Shown here: positions 9,291 to 18,059 of the stretch, one piece after another
Position numbering within the stretch: the stretch's first letter is position 1
How the letters are laid out: every line of letters starts with the position of its first letter
Origin: Streptococcus halotolerans
Lineage (GTDB): Bacteria > Bacillota > Bacilli > Lactobacillales > Streptococcaceae
Length of the DNA: 64,000 bases
Reading direction: 5' to 3'
NCBI RefSeq assembly: GCF_001598035.1
Contig: NZ_CP014835.1
Location: 682,001-746,000 of the forward strand
Notes under the pieces: generated by a model
The model's database searches: none
The model's input: only the letters and a program-made list of their open reading frames with translations
Told to the model about the DNA's origin: nothing
Translations under genes and position numbers: made by a program

Positions 9291-10148
9291 AGCTTGGGCA
9301 TAAACTTCCATCTGACTTTTCATATAAAGCAAGTAAACGTATCGTTAGAACTAAAAGAGTCCAATATCAAAATATCGTTTGTTTTACAGTAGCCTACGGT
9401 TATCAACATAAGGCGTTGTTCAGATTTCCGACTGTTCTCATTGCCAAGGAAATATGATATTAGGAACCACGACAATCTTCATTCTGAACATTCAAAGAAT
9501 GGTAACCCTTCTTTGAAATCATAAAGAGGTATACGGTATTAAAGAAGACAAAAACAGGGAGAATGATGGGAAAATATTACCCTCAGGACATCCACCATTA
9601 TAATATGAAGCATTGTCAAATCACCCCTTCAAAAGGGGGGTGTTCTCAAGAAGGGACTAATGCTATAACCCTTAACAGTAATCAGCACCTCTTTCAGAAG
9701 AAGTATTAGGAAATGCTGTATGTTAAAGAAAAGGCCAAATACCGCTACAAGATAGCGATCAAAAATGTAGCATTTAAACACAGATATGGTCTTGATGTTT
9801 TCAAGGGCATCGGATCTTTTCAACATAGCACTGTGCTTAACATGAAAAGGATTATGACTCCAATAACCCCAAAATAAGCAAAAAAAGGAATCTACCCAAG
9901 TATGAGTACAATTCCTCTTTTTTATGTAAACAGCAGAACTTACTTTTCCAGTAGGGCCACTTCTCGTCTTCTCTTTTGTTTAGCCATCAGTTATCCATTA
10001 TCGTCTACAGTAGGCTGGTTTTCGGAACTCTAGTGACTTCAAAAAACGGATTTTTCTTGCTTTGAACATATCACAAAAGAAAAGACCAAACTAGTCCTCT
10101 CTCGTTGTTTATGATAAGTCACCCACTGCAGTTAACAATGAGCCTTTG
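9291..10148. other. 858-bp stretch with no credible gene
   Basis: No frame on either strand has a Shine-Dalgarno-led ORF with recognisable sequence. Two hairpins stand out: CCCCTT-caaa-AGGGG near 9625 and a terminator-like hairpin at 9881-9923 (AAAAAGGAAT / AATTCC.CTTTTT) that terminates nothing obvious. Broken frames around 9564-9877 rich in Lys and Tyr might be remains of a gene, but I recognise no family. Confidence 0.5.
9881..9923. terminator. Orphan terminator-like hairpin
   Basis: AAAAAAGGAAT and AATTCC.CTTTTTT flank an 18-nt loop and could terminate either strand. The nearest gene ending towards it on the minus strand is the 55-residue ORF at 10149, 225 nt away; on the plus strand no gene leads into it. 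Confidence 0.6.
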
Positions 10149-10316
10149 TTATTGATTTAATTCTGTTTCTTTGGCTTTTCGCTCACGCTCTAAGCGTAAT
10201 TTTCGATTTGGATTAAGTTGGTTGAACAGTTCTTCTAGTTTAGCAGCATTCCAAACATCGGCCGCCGAAACAAAATGACCATCCTTATCTTTAAAAGATA
10301 TGGGTTTATCTCCCAT
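10149..10316 (-). CDS. Small conserved streptococcal protein (55 aa)
   Basis: The 55-residue product starts MGDKPISFKDKDGHFVSAAD and ends in a basic/acidic helix (NPNRKLRLERERKAKETELN). ATG at 10316 is preceded by GGGAGG with a 5-nt spacer, which makes it a real translation start. I recognise it only as the kind of short hypothetical protein found near obgE in streptococci; function is unknown. The predicted C-terminal helix carries many charged residues and there is no signal or membrane segment. Confidence 0.7.
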   Translation of the reverse strand: MGDKPISFKDKDGHFVSAADVWNAAKLEELFNQLNPNRKLRLERERKAKETELNQ

Positions 10317-10643
10317 GACAACCTCCCGTAAATGATTTTTTGAGTTCTAGTTTTGAGACGATAGACCATTTAGCTACATTTCCTTGATCATCGCATATAC
10401 ATTACAGAAATTCCCATAACTTCGACTGCCTACATTGCTGTTTCCAGATAGTCCAGGGTGCGATACGAAAAAAGCTATCTATGTTATCGTCTCCAAGCTA
10501 GGGAGTATTTACAACTGACCTCGGCAACAAAACCTCTAAGAAAGCTAACCTAGTGTAACATCTTAGTGGGCATTTTTCTTAGAATGTCAATTTCGAATTG
10601 TCACAGCTGTAAGTGACGATGAACAGTTAACGGTCTTTGTTTT
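10317..10643. other. Intergenic region between the 55-aa gene and obgE
   Basis: No ORF. It holds an inverted pair GAGACGATA (near 10354) / TATCGTCTC (near 10483) about 130 bp apart and a short palindrome GTCAC-ttacagct-GTGAC near 10598-10615 without a T tract. The promoter of the 55-aa gene must lie here, but I see no convincing hexamers. Confidence 0.4.
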
Positions 10644-11957
10644 CTAATCTACAAATTCAAATTCAAAGTTACCGATACGGACAATATCACCATCTTTAGC
10701 GCCACGTTGGCGAAGAGCATCGTCGACACCCATACCACGCAGTTGACGTGCAAATTTCATAAGGGATTCGTCGCGTTCCAAATTCGTCATGGCAAAGAGT
10801 TTTTCCAATTTCTCACCAGATAATACCCAGGTGGCATCATCATCACGTGAAATATCAAATGGACGTTCATCTGGATTGAAGCCGTAGTAAACTTCGTCAT
10901 CTTGCATATCGGATTCATCATAAAGCAAGAAGTCATCTGTATGATCCAATAACTCAGAGGTTGCTTCAAGAAGATTCTCTAAACCTTGATGAGCAATACT
11001 TGAAATTGGGAAAATCATTGGTAAATCGTCAAATTCATCATATTCTTTTGCCAATTTCTCTTTGAATACTTTAAGATTATCTTCGGATTCTGGCATGTCC
11101 ATCTTATTAGCTACAATAACTTGCGGGCGTTCCATCAAACGAAGATTGTAAGATTCCAACTCATTATTAATCGTTTGATAATCTTCAAATGGATCACGAC
11201 CTTCGCTAGCGGACATGTCAATAACATGCAGAATCACTCGCGTACGCTCAATATGACGTAAGAATTGTGTTCCTAAGCCGACGCCTTGATGAGCTCCCTC
11301 GATCAGTCCTGGAAGGTCTGCCATGACGAAACTCTCACCTGACTTAGTGCGTACCATACCGATGTTAGGGACAATAGTTGTGAAGTGGTAAGCACCAATC
11401 TTAGGTTTAGCTGCTGAAACCACACTTAAAAGTGTTGACTTACCAACAGACGGGAAGCCAACTAAACCAACATCAGCCAAAATTTTCAATTCAAGCTCAA
11501 GTTGACGATCTTCTCCAGGCTCCCCATTTTCAGCAATTTCAGGTGCAGGGTTTCTAGGGGTTGCAAATCGAATATTACCACGTCCGCCACGTCCGCCGCG
11601 TGCAACAACGAATTCTTGACCGTTTTCAATTAAATCGGTTAGAACTTTCCCAGTCTCTGCATCACGGACGGTTGTTCCTTGGGGGACTTTGACATAAAGG
11701 TCTTGAGCACCTTTTCCGTGCATGCCTTTCGTCATTCCTTTTTCCCCAGCTTGAGCGTTAAATTTACGGTTGTATCGAAAATCCATCAAGGTACGAAGAC
11801 CTTCATCTACGACAAAAATGACATTACCGCCACGTCCGCCGTCACCTCCCCAAGGTCCTCCGTCTGGAACATACTTTTCTCGACGGAAGGCAACCATGCC
11901 ATCACCGCCACGACCAGCTTTCACTGAAACCTTGGCTGTGTCTAAAAACATACTCAT
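10644..11957 (-). CDS. obgE: ObgE/CgtA, ribosome-associated GTPase
   Basis: An essential GTPase in 50S subunit maturation and stress signalling. Of 437 residues, 1-158 form the glycine-rich Obg fold ([18 protein letters not shown]); the G domain (about 160-335) has P-loop [10 protein letters not shown]3 DLPG and G4 NKMD; the C-terminal OCT domain (about 360-437) ends in RIGNFEFEF. Full length. ATG at 11957 has the RBS GAGG. A terminator hairpin lies only about 25 nt upstream with no space for a promoter, so expression depends on read-through from the DUF4044 transcript. Confidence 0.97.
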   Translation of the reverse strand: MSMFLDTAKVSVKAGRGGDGMVAFRREKYVPDGGPWGGDGGRGGNVIFVVDEGLRTLMDFRYNRKFNAQAGEKGMTKGMHGKGAQDLYVKVPQGTTVRDAETGKVLTDLIENGQEFVVARGGRGGRGNIRFATPRNPAPEIAENGEPGEDRQLELELKILADVGLVGFPSVGKSTLLSVVSAAKPKIGAYHFTTIVPNIGMVRTKSGESFVMADLPGLIEGAHQGVGLGTQFLRHIERTRVILHVIDMSASEGRDPFEDYQTINNELESYNLRLMERPQVIVANKMDMPESEDNLKVFKEKLAKEYDEFDDLPMIFPISSIAHQGLENLLEATSELLDHTDDFLLYDESDMQDDEVYYGFNPDERPFDISRDDDATWVLSGEKLEKLFAMTNLERDESLMKFARQLRGMGVDDALRQRGAKDGDIVRIGNFEFEFVD

Positions 11958-11977
11958 ATTTTCCTCTTTTCTTAGCA

Positions 11978-12001
11978 GAAAAAAACGCTTTACAGCGTTT
12001 C
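11978..12001 (-). terminator. Terminator/attenuator between the DUF4044 gene and obgE
   Basis: On the minus strand AAACGCT-gtaa-AGCGTTT is followed by a T7 run. It begins right after the DUF4044 stop and ends about 20 nt before the obgE ATG. Confidence 0.8.
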
Positions 12002-12002
12002 C

Positions 12003-12134
12003 TTACCAGCCTAATGAACCTAGTGCTGACACGACAAGACCAGCAACGGTTATGATAACCATCAAAAAGACGACTACAATAGTTAATTTTTGAAATGCTG
12101 TTTTCTTACGTGGTCCGTTATCTCCAAAAGCCAA
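12003..12134 (-). CDS. DUF4044 family small membrane protein (43 aa, TTG start)
   Basis: The 43-residue product begins MAFGDNGPRKKTAFQKL and continues as a single hydrophobic helix (about 18-40) ending GSLGW, matching the DUF4044 pattern of a short basic head plus one transmembrane segment. TTG at 12134 is the start: AGAGG lies 8 nt upstream, the family begins with M-A-F-G-D, and no in-frame ATG gives that N-terminus. Function unknown. It is the first gene of a transcript leading into obgE through a hairpin. Confidence 0.8.
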   Translation of the reverse strand: MAFGDNGPRKKTAFQKLTIVVVFLMVIITVAGLVVSALGSLGW

Positions 12135-12169
12135 AAGTAATACCTCTTATTCTGAATTTATCTCTTAAA

Positions 12170-12198
12170 ATGATACCATTATTTAGATTATATAGCAA
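12170..12198 (-). promoter_or_regulatory. Promoter of DUF4044-obgE
   Basis: Minus strand TTGCTA, 17-bp spacer, TATCAT with a TGn extension; 35 nt before the TTG start of the DUF4044 gene. It appears to be the only promoter available to obgE. Confidence 0.6.
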
Positions 12199-12298
12199 CT
12201 GAAACCAGTCACTTCCTAAGATTTAGAAGCGTCGAGAAATTGTGATTTTAAAGCGTTTTTATGATAAAATAAACTTACTATGTAAAAAGGAGATAGTT

Positions 12299-13540
12299 AT
12301 GGTTTTACCTAATTTTCAAGCTAATTTAGCAAAATATGCTGAATTGCTAATCGCCAAAGGGGTTAACGTCCAAAAAGGACACACACTTATCATTTCAATT
12401 GGCGTTGATCAAGTTGATTTCGCTCGTTTATTAACCAAATTTGCCTACCAATATGGGGCTGCTGAAGTGGTTGTTGACTACATTGATGATCAAATTACAC
12501 GTGACCGCTTCTTACACGCTGATGAAGAACGTGTCACAAGCGTTGCTGACTATCTTGTGGCTAAATCAAATTATTTCTTAGAGAAAAAAGCTAGTCGCTT
12601 AGTGATCCGGTCATCCGATCCAAATGTTTTCTCTGCTGTTGATCAAGAACGTTTGTCAAAAGCTACTCAAGCTCAAGCAATTGCACTTGCTGCACAGCGT
12701 GAGGCAACACAATCAAATAAAATTAGCTGGAATTTAGCAGCTGCATCTGGGAAAGAGTGGGCCGCTCTTGTCTTCCCTGATTTAGCGACTGAAGAAGAGC
12801 AAGTCGATGCCCTTTGGGATACTATCTTCAAACTTAACCGTGTTTATGAAGAAAACCCAATTAAAGCTTGGGATCAACATCAAGCGAACCTAGTTTCAAA
12901 AGCTGATATTTTAAATAAATACCAATTTGATGCCCTTCATTATACAGCTCCTGGGACTGACTTGACGCTTGGTATGCCTAAAAATCACCTTTGGGAAGCT
13001 GCTGGTAGCATTAATGCTCAAGGCGAGGAATTTATCGCCAATATGCCAACCGAGGAAGTCTTCACAGCTCCTGATTACCGTCGCGCCGATGGTTATGTGT
13101 CTTCTACCAAACCATTAAGCTATGCTGGGGTTATCATCGAAGACATGAAGTTCACGTTTGAAAATGGGCGCATTGTTGATGTTACTGCCAAAAAAGGCGA
13201 AGACACCATCAAACGTCTAGTCGAAGAAAGTTCTGGCGCTCGCTCTCTGGGTGAAGTCGCTCTTGTCCCACATAAAACACCTATTTCATTATCAGGATTG
13301 ACTTTCTTCAATACTCTCTTTGATGAAAATGCCTCAAACCACTTGGCTATCGGTCAAGCTTATGCCTTTAGCATTCAAGGTGGTACTGAGATGTCCAATG
13401 AAGAACTCGAAGCTGCTGGACTTAATCGTTCAACCGCACACGTTGACTTCATGATTGGCTCTGATCAAATGGATATTGATGGTATCACTGCAGATGGGCA
13501 AGTTGTTCCGATTTTCCGTAAGGGAGAATGGGCAATCTAA
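12299..13540 (+). CDS. pepS: PepS-type aminopeptidase (family M29)
   Basis: A cytoplasmic metallo-aminopeptidase that releases N-terminal residues in peptide utilisation. The product is 413 residues, equal to streptococcal PepS. The M29 hallmarks include VDYIDDQITRDRF near 60, the Glu/His-rich metal-binding parts SSGARSLGEVALV and HLAIGQAY, and the terminal HVDFMIGSDQMDIDGI. ATG at 12299 with AAGGAG 6 nt upstream is preferred to an upstream in-frame ATG at 12242, which lacks an RBS and adds a non-conserved leader. It is monocistronic and ends at a bidirectional hairpin. Confidence 0.93.
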   Translation: MVLPNFQANLAKYAELLIAKGVNVQKGHTLIISIGVDQVDFARLLTKFAYQYGAAEVVVDYIDDQITRDRFLHADEERVTSVADYLVAKSNYFLEKKASRLVIRSSDPNVFSAVDQERLSKATQAQAIALAAQREATQSNKISWNLAAASGKEWAALVFPDLATEEEQVDALWDTIFKLNRVYEENPIKAWDQHQANLVSKADILNKYQFDALHYTAPGTDLTLGMPKNHLWEAAGSINAQGEEFIANMPTEEVFTAPDYRRADGYVSSTKPLSYAGVIIEDMKFTFENGRIVDVTAKKGEDTIKRLVEESSGARSLGEVALVPHKTPISLSGLTFFNTLFDENASNHLAIGQAYAFSIQGGTEMSNEELEAAGLNRSTAHVDFMIGSDQMDIDGITADGQVVPIFRKGEWAI

Positions 13541-13553
13541 AGGTAATCATATC

Positions 13554-13590
13554 AAAAAGAATCTCGCTTGGTTAAACGAGATTCTTTTTA
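13554..13590. terminator. Bidirectional terminator between pepS and rsuA
   Basis: AAAAAGAATCTCG / CGAGATTCTTTTT form a 13-bp stem with A and T tracts at the two sides, serving both converging genes. Confidence 0.9.
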
Positions 13591-14316
13591 TAATGTCACA
13601 TCGAATGACTCTAGACTTGAGAGCTCTTTTTCAGTAAGGCGACGCCAATCACCTTTTTTTAAACGACTATCAAGCAATAGCGGTCCCATGGATAGACGTT
13701 TTAGATGGATAACTTCCTTGCCACAAGCTTTCACCATACGTTTGACCTGGTGGAATTTACCTTCTTGAATCGTAATATGAACAAGACTTTTTTGATTTTC
13801 CATGTCCACTGATACAATAGCTAACTGAGCGGGTAGGCAAACATGATCACTTAAGGCAATGCCTTTTTGAAACATAAGCTGATCTTCCTTGGTCATGATA
13901 CCTGCCACTTCTGCTTGATAGACCTTATCAACATGTTTCTTAGGAGATAGCATAGCATGAGCTAAATGTCCGTTGTTGGTCAATAAAAGCAAACCTTCTG
14001 TGTCAATATCTAAACGACCAACTGGAAAAACACCTTTCTTTTTAGCCAGATCATCCAAACAATCCACAACTGTTTTATGGTGAGCATCCTCTGTCGCTGA
14101 AACCACTCCTGCTGGCTTATGTAACATGTAGTAAAGAAATGTCTCATAAACCAATAATTGACCATTATAAAACACTTGATCCACCAACGGATCGATATGA
14201 CATTTGGGTGATGTTTCTACTTCTCCGTTTACTGCTACCTGCTTCTTCTTGAGAATAGCTTTAACTTCGGTACGAGAACCAATGCCATTTTCAACTAAAA
14301 ATTTATCAAGTCTCAT
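13588..14316 (-). CDS. rsuA: RsuA/RluB-type pseudouridine synthase
   Basis: It isomerises a uridine in rRNA, most likely 16S U516. Of 242 residues, an S4 RNA-binding domain (about 1-50, MRLDKFLVENGIGSRTEVKA) precedes the catalytic domain with GRLDIDTEGLLLLTN (about 100-115, catalytic Asp) and the closing KFHQVKRM. ATG at 14316 has GGAG 6 nt upstream; the open frame extends 55 codons further up, but that segment overlaps the preceding gene and is not family-like. The start overlaps the DUF1801 gene by 11 nt, so the pair is an operon. Confidence 0.9.
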   Translation of the reverse strand: MRLDKFLVENGIGSRTEVKAILKKKQVAVNGEVETSPKCHIDPLVDQVFYNGQLLVYETFLYYMLHKPAGVVSATEDAHHKTVVDCLDDLAKKKGVFPVGRLDIDTEGLLLLTNNGHLAHAMLSPKKHVDKVYQAEVAGIMTKEDQLMFQKGIALSDHVCLPAQLAIVSVDMENQKSLVHITIQEGKFHQVKRMVKACGKEVIHLKRLSMGPLLLDSRLKKGDWRRLTEKELSSLESFDVTL

Positions 14317-14674
14317 CTCTTTCTCCATATTGTTGTAGTTGCCATAGACAAATAGTCTTAATGGTTTCCTTTGGAAGTTCCTGATCATAGGGCAACTGAA
14401 AACCACGTTTGGTAAATGATAGTTCAGGGTATTTATCTTCCCAATAAGACACAGCTTCAAGCCCAACATAAACATTGACATGCTTTTTAAAGGCTTGAAA
14501 GTGGATAATGTAAGTATTTTGCCAATAAGAAGGCATGGACCAGGCTAAACCTTCTAAAGCATTTGGCAAGATGGTCTTAATCATCTCTCTTAGTTCTTTC
14601 AACAGAGGCTGATGTGTTTCATCCTCCTTGGCAATATAATTATCTACGGCCTTACTGTCTGCAAGCATTGGCAT
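14306..14674 (-). CDS. DUF1801 domain protein (YdhG-like)
   Basis: 122 residues with the DUF1801 pattern: an N-terminal helix (YIAKEDETHQPLLKELREMI), the strand/helix LEGLAWSMPSYWQN, and the closing segment GFQLPYDQELPKETIKTI. Members resemble small frataxin-like folds (Bacillus YdhG/Fra), but the role in streptococci is not settled. RBS GAGG lies 8 nt before the ATG. It is the first gene of an operon with rsuA. Confidence 0.8.
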   Translation of the reverse strand: MPMLADSKAVDNYIAKEDETHQPLLKELREMIKTILPNALEGLAWSMPSYWQNTYIIHFQAFKKHVNVYVGLEAVSYWEDKYPELSFTKRGFQLPYDQELPKETIKTICLWQLQQYGERDET

Positions 14675-14717
14675 AGCTTTAACCTCACTATTATTTTCAT
14701 CTCTTCAATCATACCAA

Positions 14718-14743
14718 AAAAGCCGTCAATTGACGACTTTATG
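14718..14743 (-). terminator. Terminator of the cdaA-cdaR-glmM operon
   Basis: Minus strand AAAGTCGTC-aatt-GACGGCTTT followed by T's, directly after the glmM stop at 14747. Confidence 0.85.
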
Positions 14744-14746
14744 GTT

Positions 14747-16099
14747 CTAATCGATACCAATTTCTGCTCGTACAACATCAGCGATAGTATCAACATAATA
14801 GTCTACTTCTTCATCTGTTGGAGCTTCTGCCATTACTCGAAGAAGAGGTTCTGTTCCACTTGGACGAACGAGAATACGACCATTACCAGCCATTTCAGCT
14901 TCCATCTTAGCAATGATATCAGCGATAGCTGGAACTTCCATACTCTTATCTTTCATGCCATTTTCAACGCGAATATTGACCAGCTTTTGTGGGTAAATAG
15001 TGACTTCCGATGACAACTCAGACAGGGACTTCCCTGTTTCCTGCATGACTTTTGTCAATTGGATCGCTGTCAATTGACCATCACCGGTCGTGTTGTAATC
15101 CATAATAATGACATGTCCAGACTGTTCACCACCAAGATTATAACCTGATTGACGCATTTCTTCGACAACATAGCGGTCACCAACTGATGTCACTACCTTT
15201 TCAATTCCTTCTCTATCCAGAGCTTTATGGAAACCTAGGTTGGACATAACAGTCGTTACAATCGTATTTTTAGCTAATTGACCATGTTGAGCCATGTGTT
15301 TACCGATGATGTACATGATTTTATCACCATCTACAATCTCACCATTCTCATCTACTGCAATTAAACGATCGCTATCACCATCAAAAGCCAAGCCAATCGC
15401 TGAACCAGTTTCTTTAACCAAGTCTTGAAGAGCTTCTGGGTGTGTTGATCCAACCCCTGCATTGATGTTCAAGCCATCTGGCTGATCCCCAATGACTGAA
15501 ATATTAGCATCCAAATCTAGGAAGACATGACGTGCTGAACGATGGGCAGCACCGTTGGCTCCGTCAAGGGCAACTTTCATACCATCAAGGGTAACACCTG
15601 TAGAAACCAAGAAGGCTTCATATTTACGAAGGCCTTCTGGATAATCCACTAAACTGCCAAGACCTTCAGCTGATGGACGAGGTAAGTTATCGTCATCAGC
15701 ATCTAAAAGTGCTTCAATCTCGGCTTCTAAGGCATCACTGAGTTTGAAACCATCATTAGCGAAGAATTTGATTCCATTATCTTGGGCAGGATTATGACTA
15801 GCTGAAATCATCACACCAGCGCTAGCATTTTCAGTTCTGACAAGATAGGAAACGCCTGGTGTTGCCAGCACACCAAGTCGGTAGACTTCAATGCCAACAG
15901 ATAAGAGTCCTGCTACCAAAGCAGCTTCTAGCATTTCACCAGAAATACGAGTATCACGTGCTACAAAGACTTTAGGACGTTCGTTTTCATGCTGACTAAG
16001 AACATAGCCACCAAAACGCCCCAATTTAAATGCTAGTTCTGGTGTTAACTCTGTGTTTGCTTCTCCACGAACACCATCTGTTCCAAAATATTTTCCCAT
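14747..16099 (-). CDS. glmM: GlmM, phosphoglucosamine mutase
   Basis: Converts glucosamine-6-P to glucosamine-1-P for UDP-GlcNAc and peptidoglycan synthesis. It has 450 residues, full length. The phosphoserine loop [13 protein letters not shown] (about 101-113), metal site DGDSDR and phosphate-binding loop [11 protein letters not shown] are intact. It is third in cdaA-cdaR-glmM, an arrangement in which GlmM and CdaR tune the diadenylate cyclase. The start is fixed by homology ([15 protein letters not shown]). Its Shine-Dalgarno GGAGG lies 22 nt upstream, with a 5-bp hairpin in between that would loop out to leave 7 nt. Confidence 0.97.
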   Translation of the reverse strand: MGKYFGTDGVRGEANTELTPELAFKLGRFGGYVLSQHENERPKVFVARDTRISGEMLEAALVAGLLSVGIEVYRLGVLATPGVSYLVRTENASAGVMISASHNPAQDNGIKFFANDGFKLSDALEAEIEALLDADDDNLPRPSAEGLGSLVDYPEGLRKYEAFLVSTGVTLDGMKVALDGANGAAHRSARHVFLDLDANISVIGDQPDGLNINAGVGSTHPEALQDLVKETGSAIGLAFDGDSDRLIAVDENGEIVDGDKIMYIIGKHMAQHGQLAKNTIVTTVMSNLGFHKALDREGIEKVVTSVGDRYVVEEMRQSGYNLGGEQSGHVIIMDYNTTGDGQLTAIQLTKVMQETGKSLSELSSEVTIYPQKLVNIRVENGMKDKSMEVPAIADIIAKMEAEMAGNGRILVRPSGTEPLLRVMAEAPTDEEVDYYVDTIADVVRAEIGID

Positions 16100-16126
16100 A
16101 GTTTTTAGCGCTTAATGCGCTCCTCC
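16100..16126 (-). promoter_or_regulatory. Hairpin-bridged ribosome binding site of glmM
   Basis: Reading on the minus strand: GGAGG (16122-16126), then the perfect hairpin AGCGC-attaa-GCGCT (16107-16121), then AAAAACT and the ATG. With the hairpin formed, SD and ATG are 7 nt apart; without it they are 22 nt apart. The same bases also encode a possible 7-codon upstream ORF (MEERIKR) that ends just after the hairpin. Confidence 0.55.
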
Positions 16127-16149
16127 ATTTTTCTTAAAGTTATTATGTC

Positions 16150-17109
16150 TTATTTCTTAGTTGCTGTCAACTTAACCGTAACGGTTTGCGGGATGATTGT
16201 TACATTCGACGCAGACAATGAAACCGTCTTTGACACGTCTTTGGAAACCCCTGTAATATCTACGGTCCCTTTAACACTATCAATAGCATCAAGTTCCTCT
16301 TGTGTTCCAGACACGGTTACTGTTTCCTGACTCAACTTATAGCCAATGTTTATCAAGTTATCTGACAGCACACCTGTCACTGATAAATTAATGGGTACTT
16401 CTTTAGTTAATTTTTTTACCGAAACTTTCAATTGAGTTTTAGCAGGATCAACAATTGAGGGCAAAATAGTGCCATCTGAAGAAACAGCTTGTAAATTAAC
16501 AGTGCCACTGTAATCACTACTTAAAACCTTATCAGATGCCAAGACCGCCTCAACATGATCAATTTGTTGTAAGGTGGATTCATTGCTAGTGACGGTGACC
16601 TCAGAAATTCCAGTCTCTATGTTTTCAATCTTATAGCCGTCTGCTACCTGCTCTGGGGGAATCGTTGATTTTACCTTAAAGGTTTTTTTAGCTTTTTTGC
16701 CAATTGTAATCGCGACACTTTTCGGATTAACCGTAGCATTCACATCCCTAGGTAAGCCAACGACTTTTAATTTGGCGTTAGCCGTTCCAGCTTTGACATT
16801 GGATAAATCCGCTACAACCTTAAAACGACGAGTATCTTCATTAATCTCAGAATCAAGCTTGATACGATTGGTAGAGGTTAGGTAAACTTCCGCTTCGTAA
16901 GAATAACCACTGATAAAATACTTTTCAGTATCATACTTAATATCAATGGGAACACTTTCAATGGTATGGCTATAAGTCTCTGTGACACGAGATAATTGTG
17001 TTCCAGAAGCATTATAAGCCGTCGATTTAGCTAAAAAGAATAGAACTAAGGCAAAGAAAACAGAAACAATAATGTAGAAAATGGGTTGGTTAAAAAATTT
17101 CTTAATCAT
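16150..17109 (-). CDS. cdaR: CdaR (YbbR-domain) regulator of the diadenylate cyclase
   Basis: A 319-residue protein with one N-terminal membrane anchor (about 10-30, IIVSVFFALVLFFLA) followed by repeated extracytoplasmic YbbR beta-domains (about 50-315), each with strand patterns such as VTVTSNESTLQQID and VSGTQEELDAIDSVKG. CdaR binds CdaA in the membrane and modulates c-di-AMP production. ATG at 17109 is used: GGAGG lies 8 nt upstream, and the ATGA overlap with cdaA supports coupling. The open frame extends 11 codons further but overlaps cdaA. Confidence 0.93.
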   Translation of the reverse strand: MIKKFFNQPIFYIIVSVFFALVLFFLAKSTAYNASGTQLSRVTETYSHTIESVPIDIKYDTEKYFISGYSYEAEVYLTSTNRIKLDSEINEDTRRFKVVADLSNVKAGTANAKLKVVGLPRDVNATVNPKSVAITIGKKAKKTFKVKSTIPPEQVADGYKIENIETGISEVTVTSNESTLQQIDHVEAVLASDKVLSSDYSGTVNLQAVSSDGTILPSIVDPAKTQLKVSVKKLTKEVPINLSVTGVLSDNLINIGYKLSQETVTVSGTQEELDAIDSVKGTVDITGVSKDVSKTVSLSASNVTIIPQTVTVKLTATKK

Positions 17110-17960
17110 TTCTTCTGCCTCCCAAACAAGCGTTCCTTCCAACCAAGTGGTTTATCTAAATCTGCCATGAGAATGTCTTTTAAAACCAGCTCAAAACTTT
17201 CGTTGCTCAGATCGTGTTGAAAACGTCCGTTATGTGTAATCGAGATACCACCTGTTTCTTCTGATACAATAATCGTTAGGGCATCAGAATTCTCGGATAA
17301 GCCAATCGCTGCTCTGTGCCTTGTTCCAAATTCTTTTGAGATGGCTGTTGATTCCGTCAAAGGGAGATAACAACACGCAGCTGCAATTTTTTTACCTTTT
17401 ATAATGACTGCACCATCATGTAAAGGCGTATTTGGAATAAAGGTATTAATCAACAACTGACTGGAGACATCTGCATTTAAGGGAATTCCTGTACTGATAT
17501 ATTCCTGCAAGGTCTGTGTCCCTTGAATGGAAATGAGGGCACCGATTTTACGAGGGCTCATGTAAGCTACCGATTTAACCAGAGCTTCTATCAGTCTTTC
17601 CTCATCAGTCGTTACAGAAGAACCTGGTGCAAATAGCTGTGTGGTTTTACCGAATTTCTCTAACCCTAGACGAATTTCAGGTGCAAAGATAACAACACCT
17701 GCAATAACGCCATACGTAATAATTTGATTCATCAAATAGGTTATGGTTGTTAAACCGATAAATTCTGCTAATAATTTTAAGAGAATAAATAAGATAATCC
17801 CTTGAACTAAAGACATGACTTTAGTCCCAGCCAATGCTTTAATAAAGCGATAAATAAGATAGGCAACAAGACTGACGTCTAAAATATTAACTAATATGGT
17901 CCAAGGGCTGTCAAACAGTGATTGCCAGAACCTAGCATCAAACTGTGAAAAAAAACTCAT
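17106..17960 (-). CDS. cdaA: CdaA, membrane diadenylate cyclase
   Basis: Makes c-di-AMP, which controls potassium and osmolyte uptake and wall homeostasis. It has 284 residues: three transmembrane helices (about 20-95), then the DAC domain with the catalytic DGA at 182-184 and RHR at 214-216. It is the first gene of cdaA-cdaR-glmM, with the stop overlapping cdaR by 4 nt. AAGGAG precedes the ATG. An extended -10 (TGCTATAAT, minus strand, hexamer at 18009-18014) lies about 50 nt upstream. It is divergent from murT. Confidence 0.96.
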   Translation of the reverse strand: MSFFSQFDARFWQSLFDSPWTILVNILDVSLVAYLIYRFIKALAGTKVMSLVQGIILFILLKLLAEFIGLTTITYLMNQIITYGVIAGVVIFAPEIRLGLEKFGKTTQLFAPGSSVTTDEERLIEALVKSVAYMSPRKIGALISIQGTQTLQEYISTGIPLNADVSSQLLINTFIPNTPLHDGAVIIKGKKIAAACCYLPLTESTAISKEFGTRHRAAIGLSENSDALTIIVSEETGGISITHNGRFQHDLSNESFELVLKDILMADLDKPLGWKERLFGRQKK

Positions 17961-18008
17961 GTTGGTACGCTCCTTCTTATCTGTACCTTCTAAATAGACA
18001 CTGTTTTC

Positions 18009-18017
18009 ATTATAGCA
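18009..18017 (-). promoter_or_regulatory. cdaA operon extended -10 promoter
   Basis: Minus strand TGCTATAAT; the -35 region is weak, as usual for extended -10 promoters. It leaves a 40-nt 5' UTR with a normal Shine-Dalgarno. Confidence 0.6.
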
Positions 18018-18044
18018 TTTTCTCTAGCTAGTTTGTAGTATTTT

Positions 18045-18053
18045 TGTTAGAAT
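18045..18053 (+). promoter_or_regulatory. Extended -10 of a leaderless murT promoter
   Basis: TGTTAGAAT ends 6 nt before the murT ATG at 18060, with no Shine-Dalgarno between. The spacing equals that at uvrB and at the 20639-22558 ABC-F gene. Confidence 0.6.
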
Positions 18054-18059
18054 AAAACC

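Noticed and set aside
9563..9880. Possible gene starting ATG near 9563 (MMGKYYPQDIHHYN...)
   Set aside because: It has a stop after about 47 codons, no clear RBS and no recognisable similarity; kept only as a possible decayed sequence.
12242..12298. Upstream ATG extending pepS by 19 codons
   Set aside because: No Shine-Dalgarno, and the extra residues are not family-like; AAGGAG clearly serves ATG 12299.
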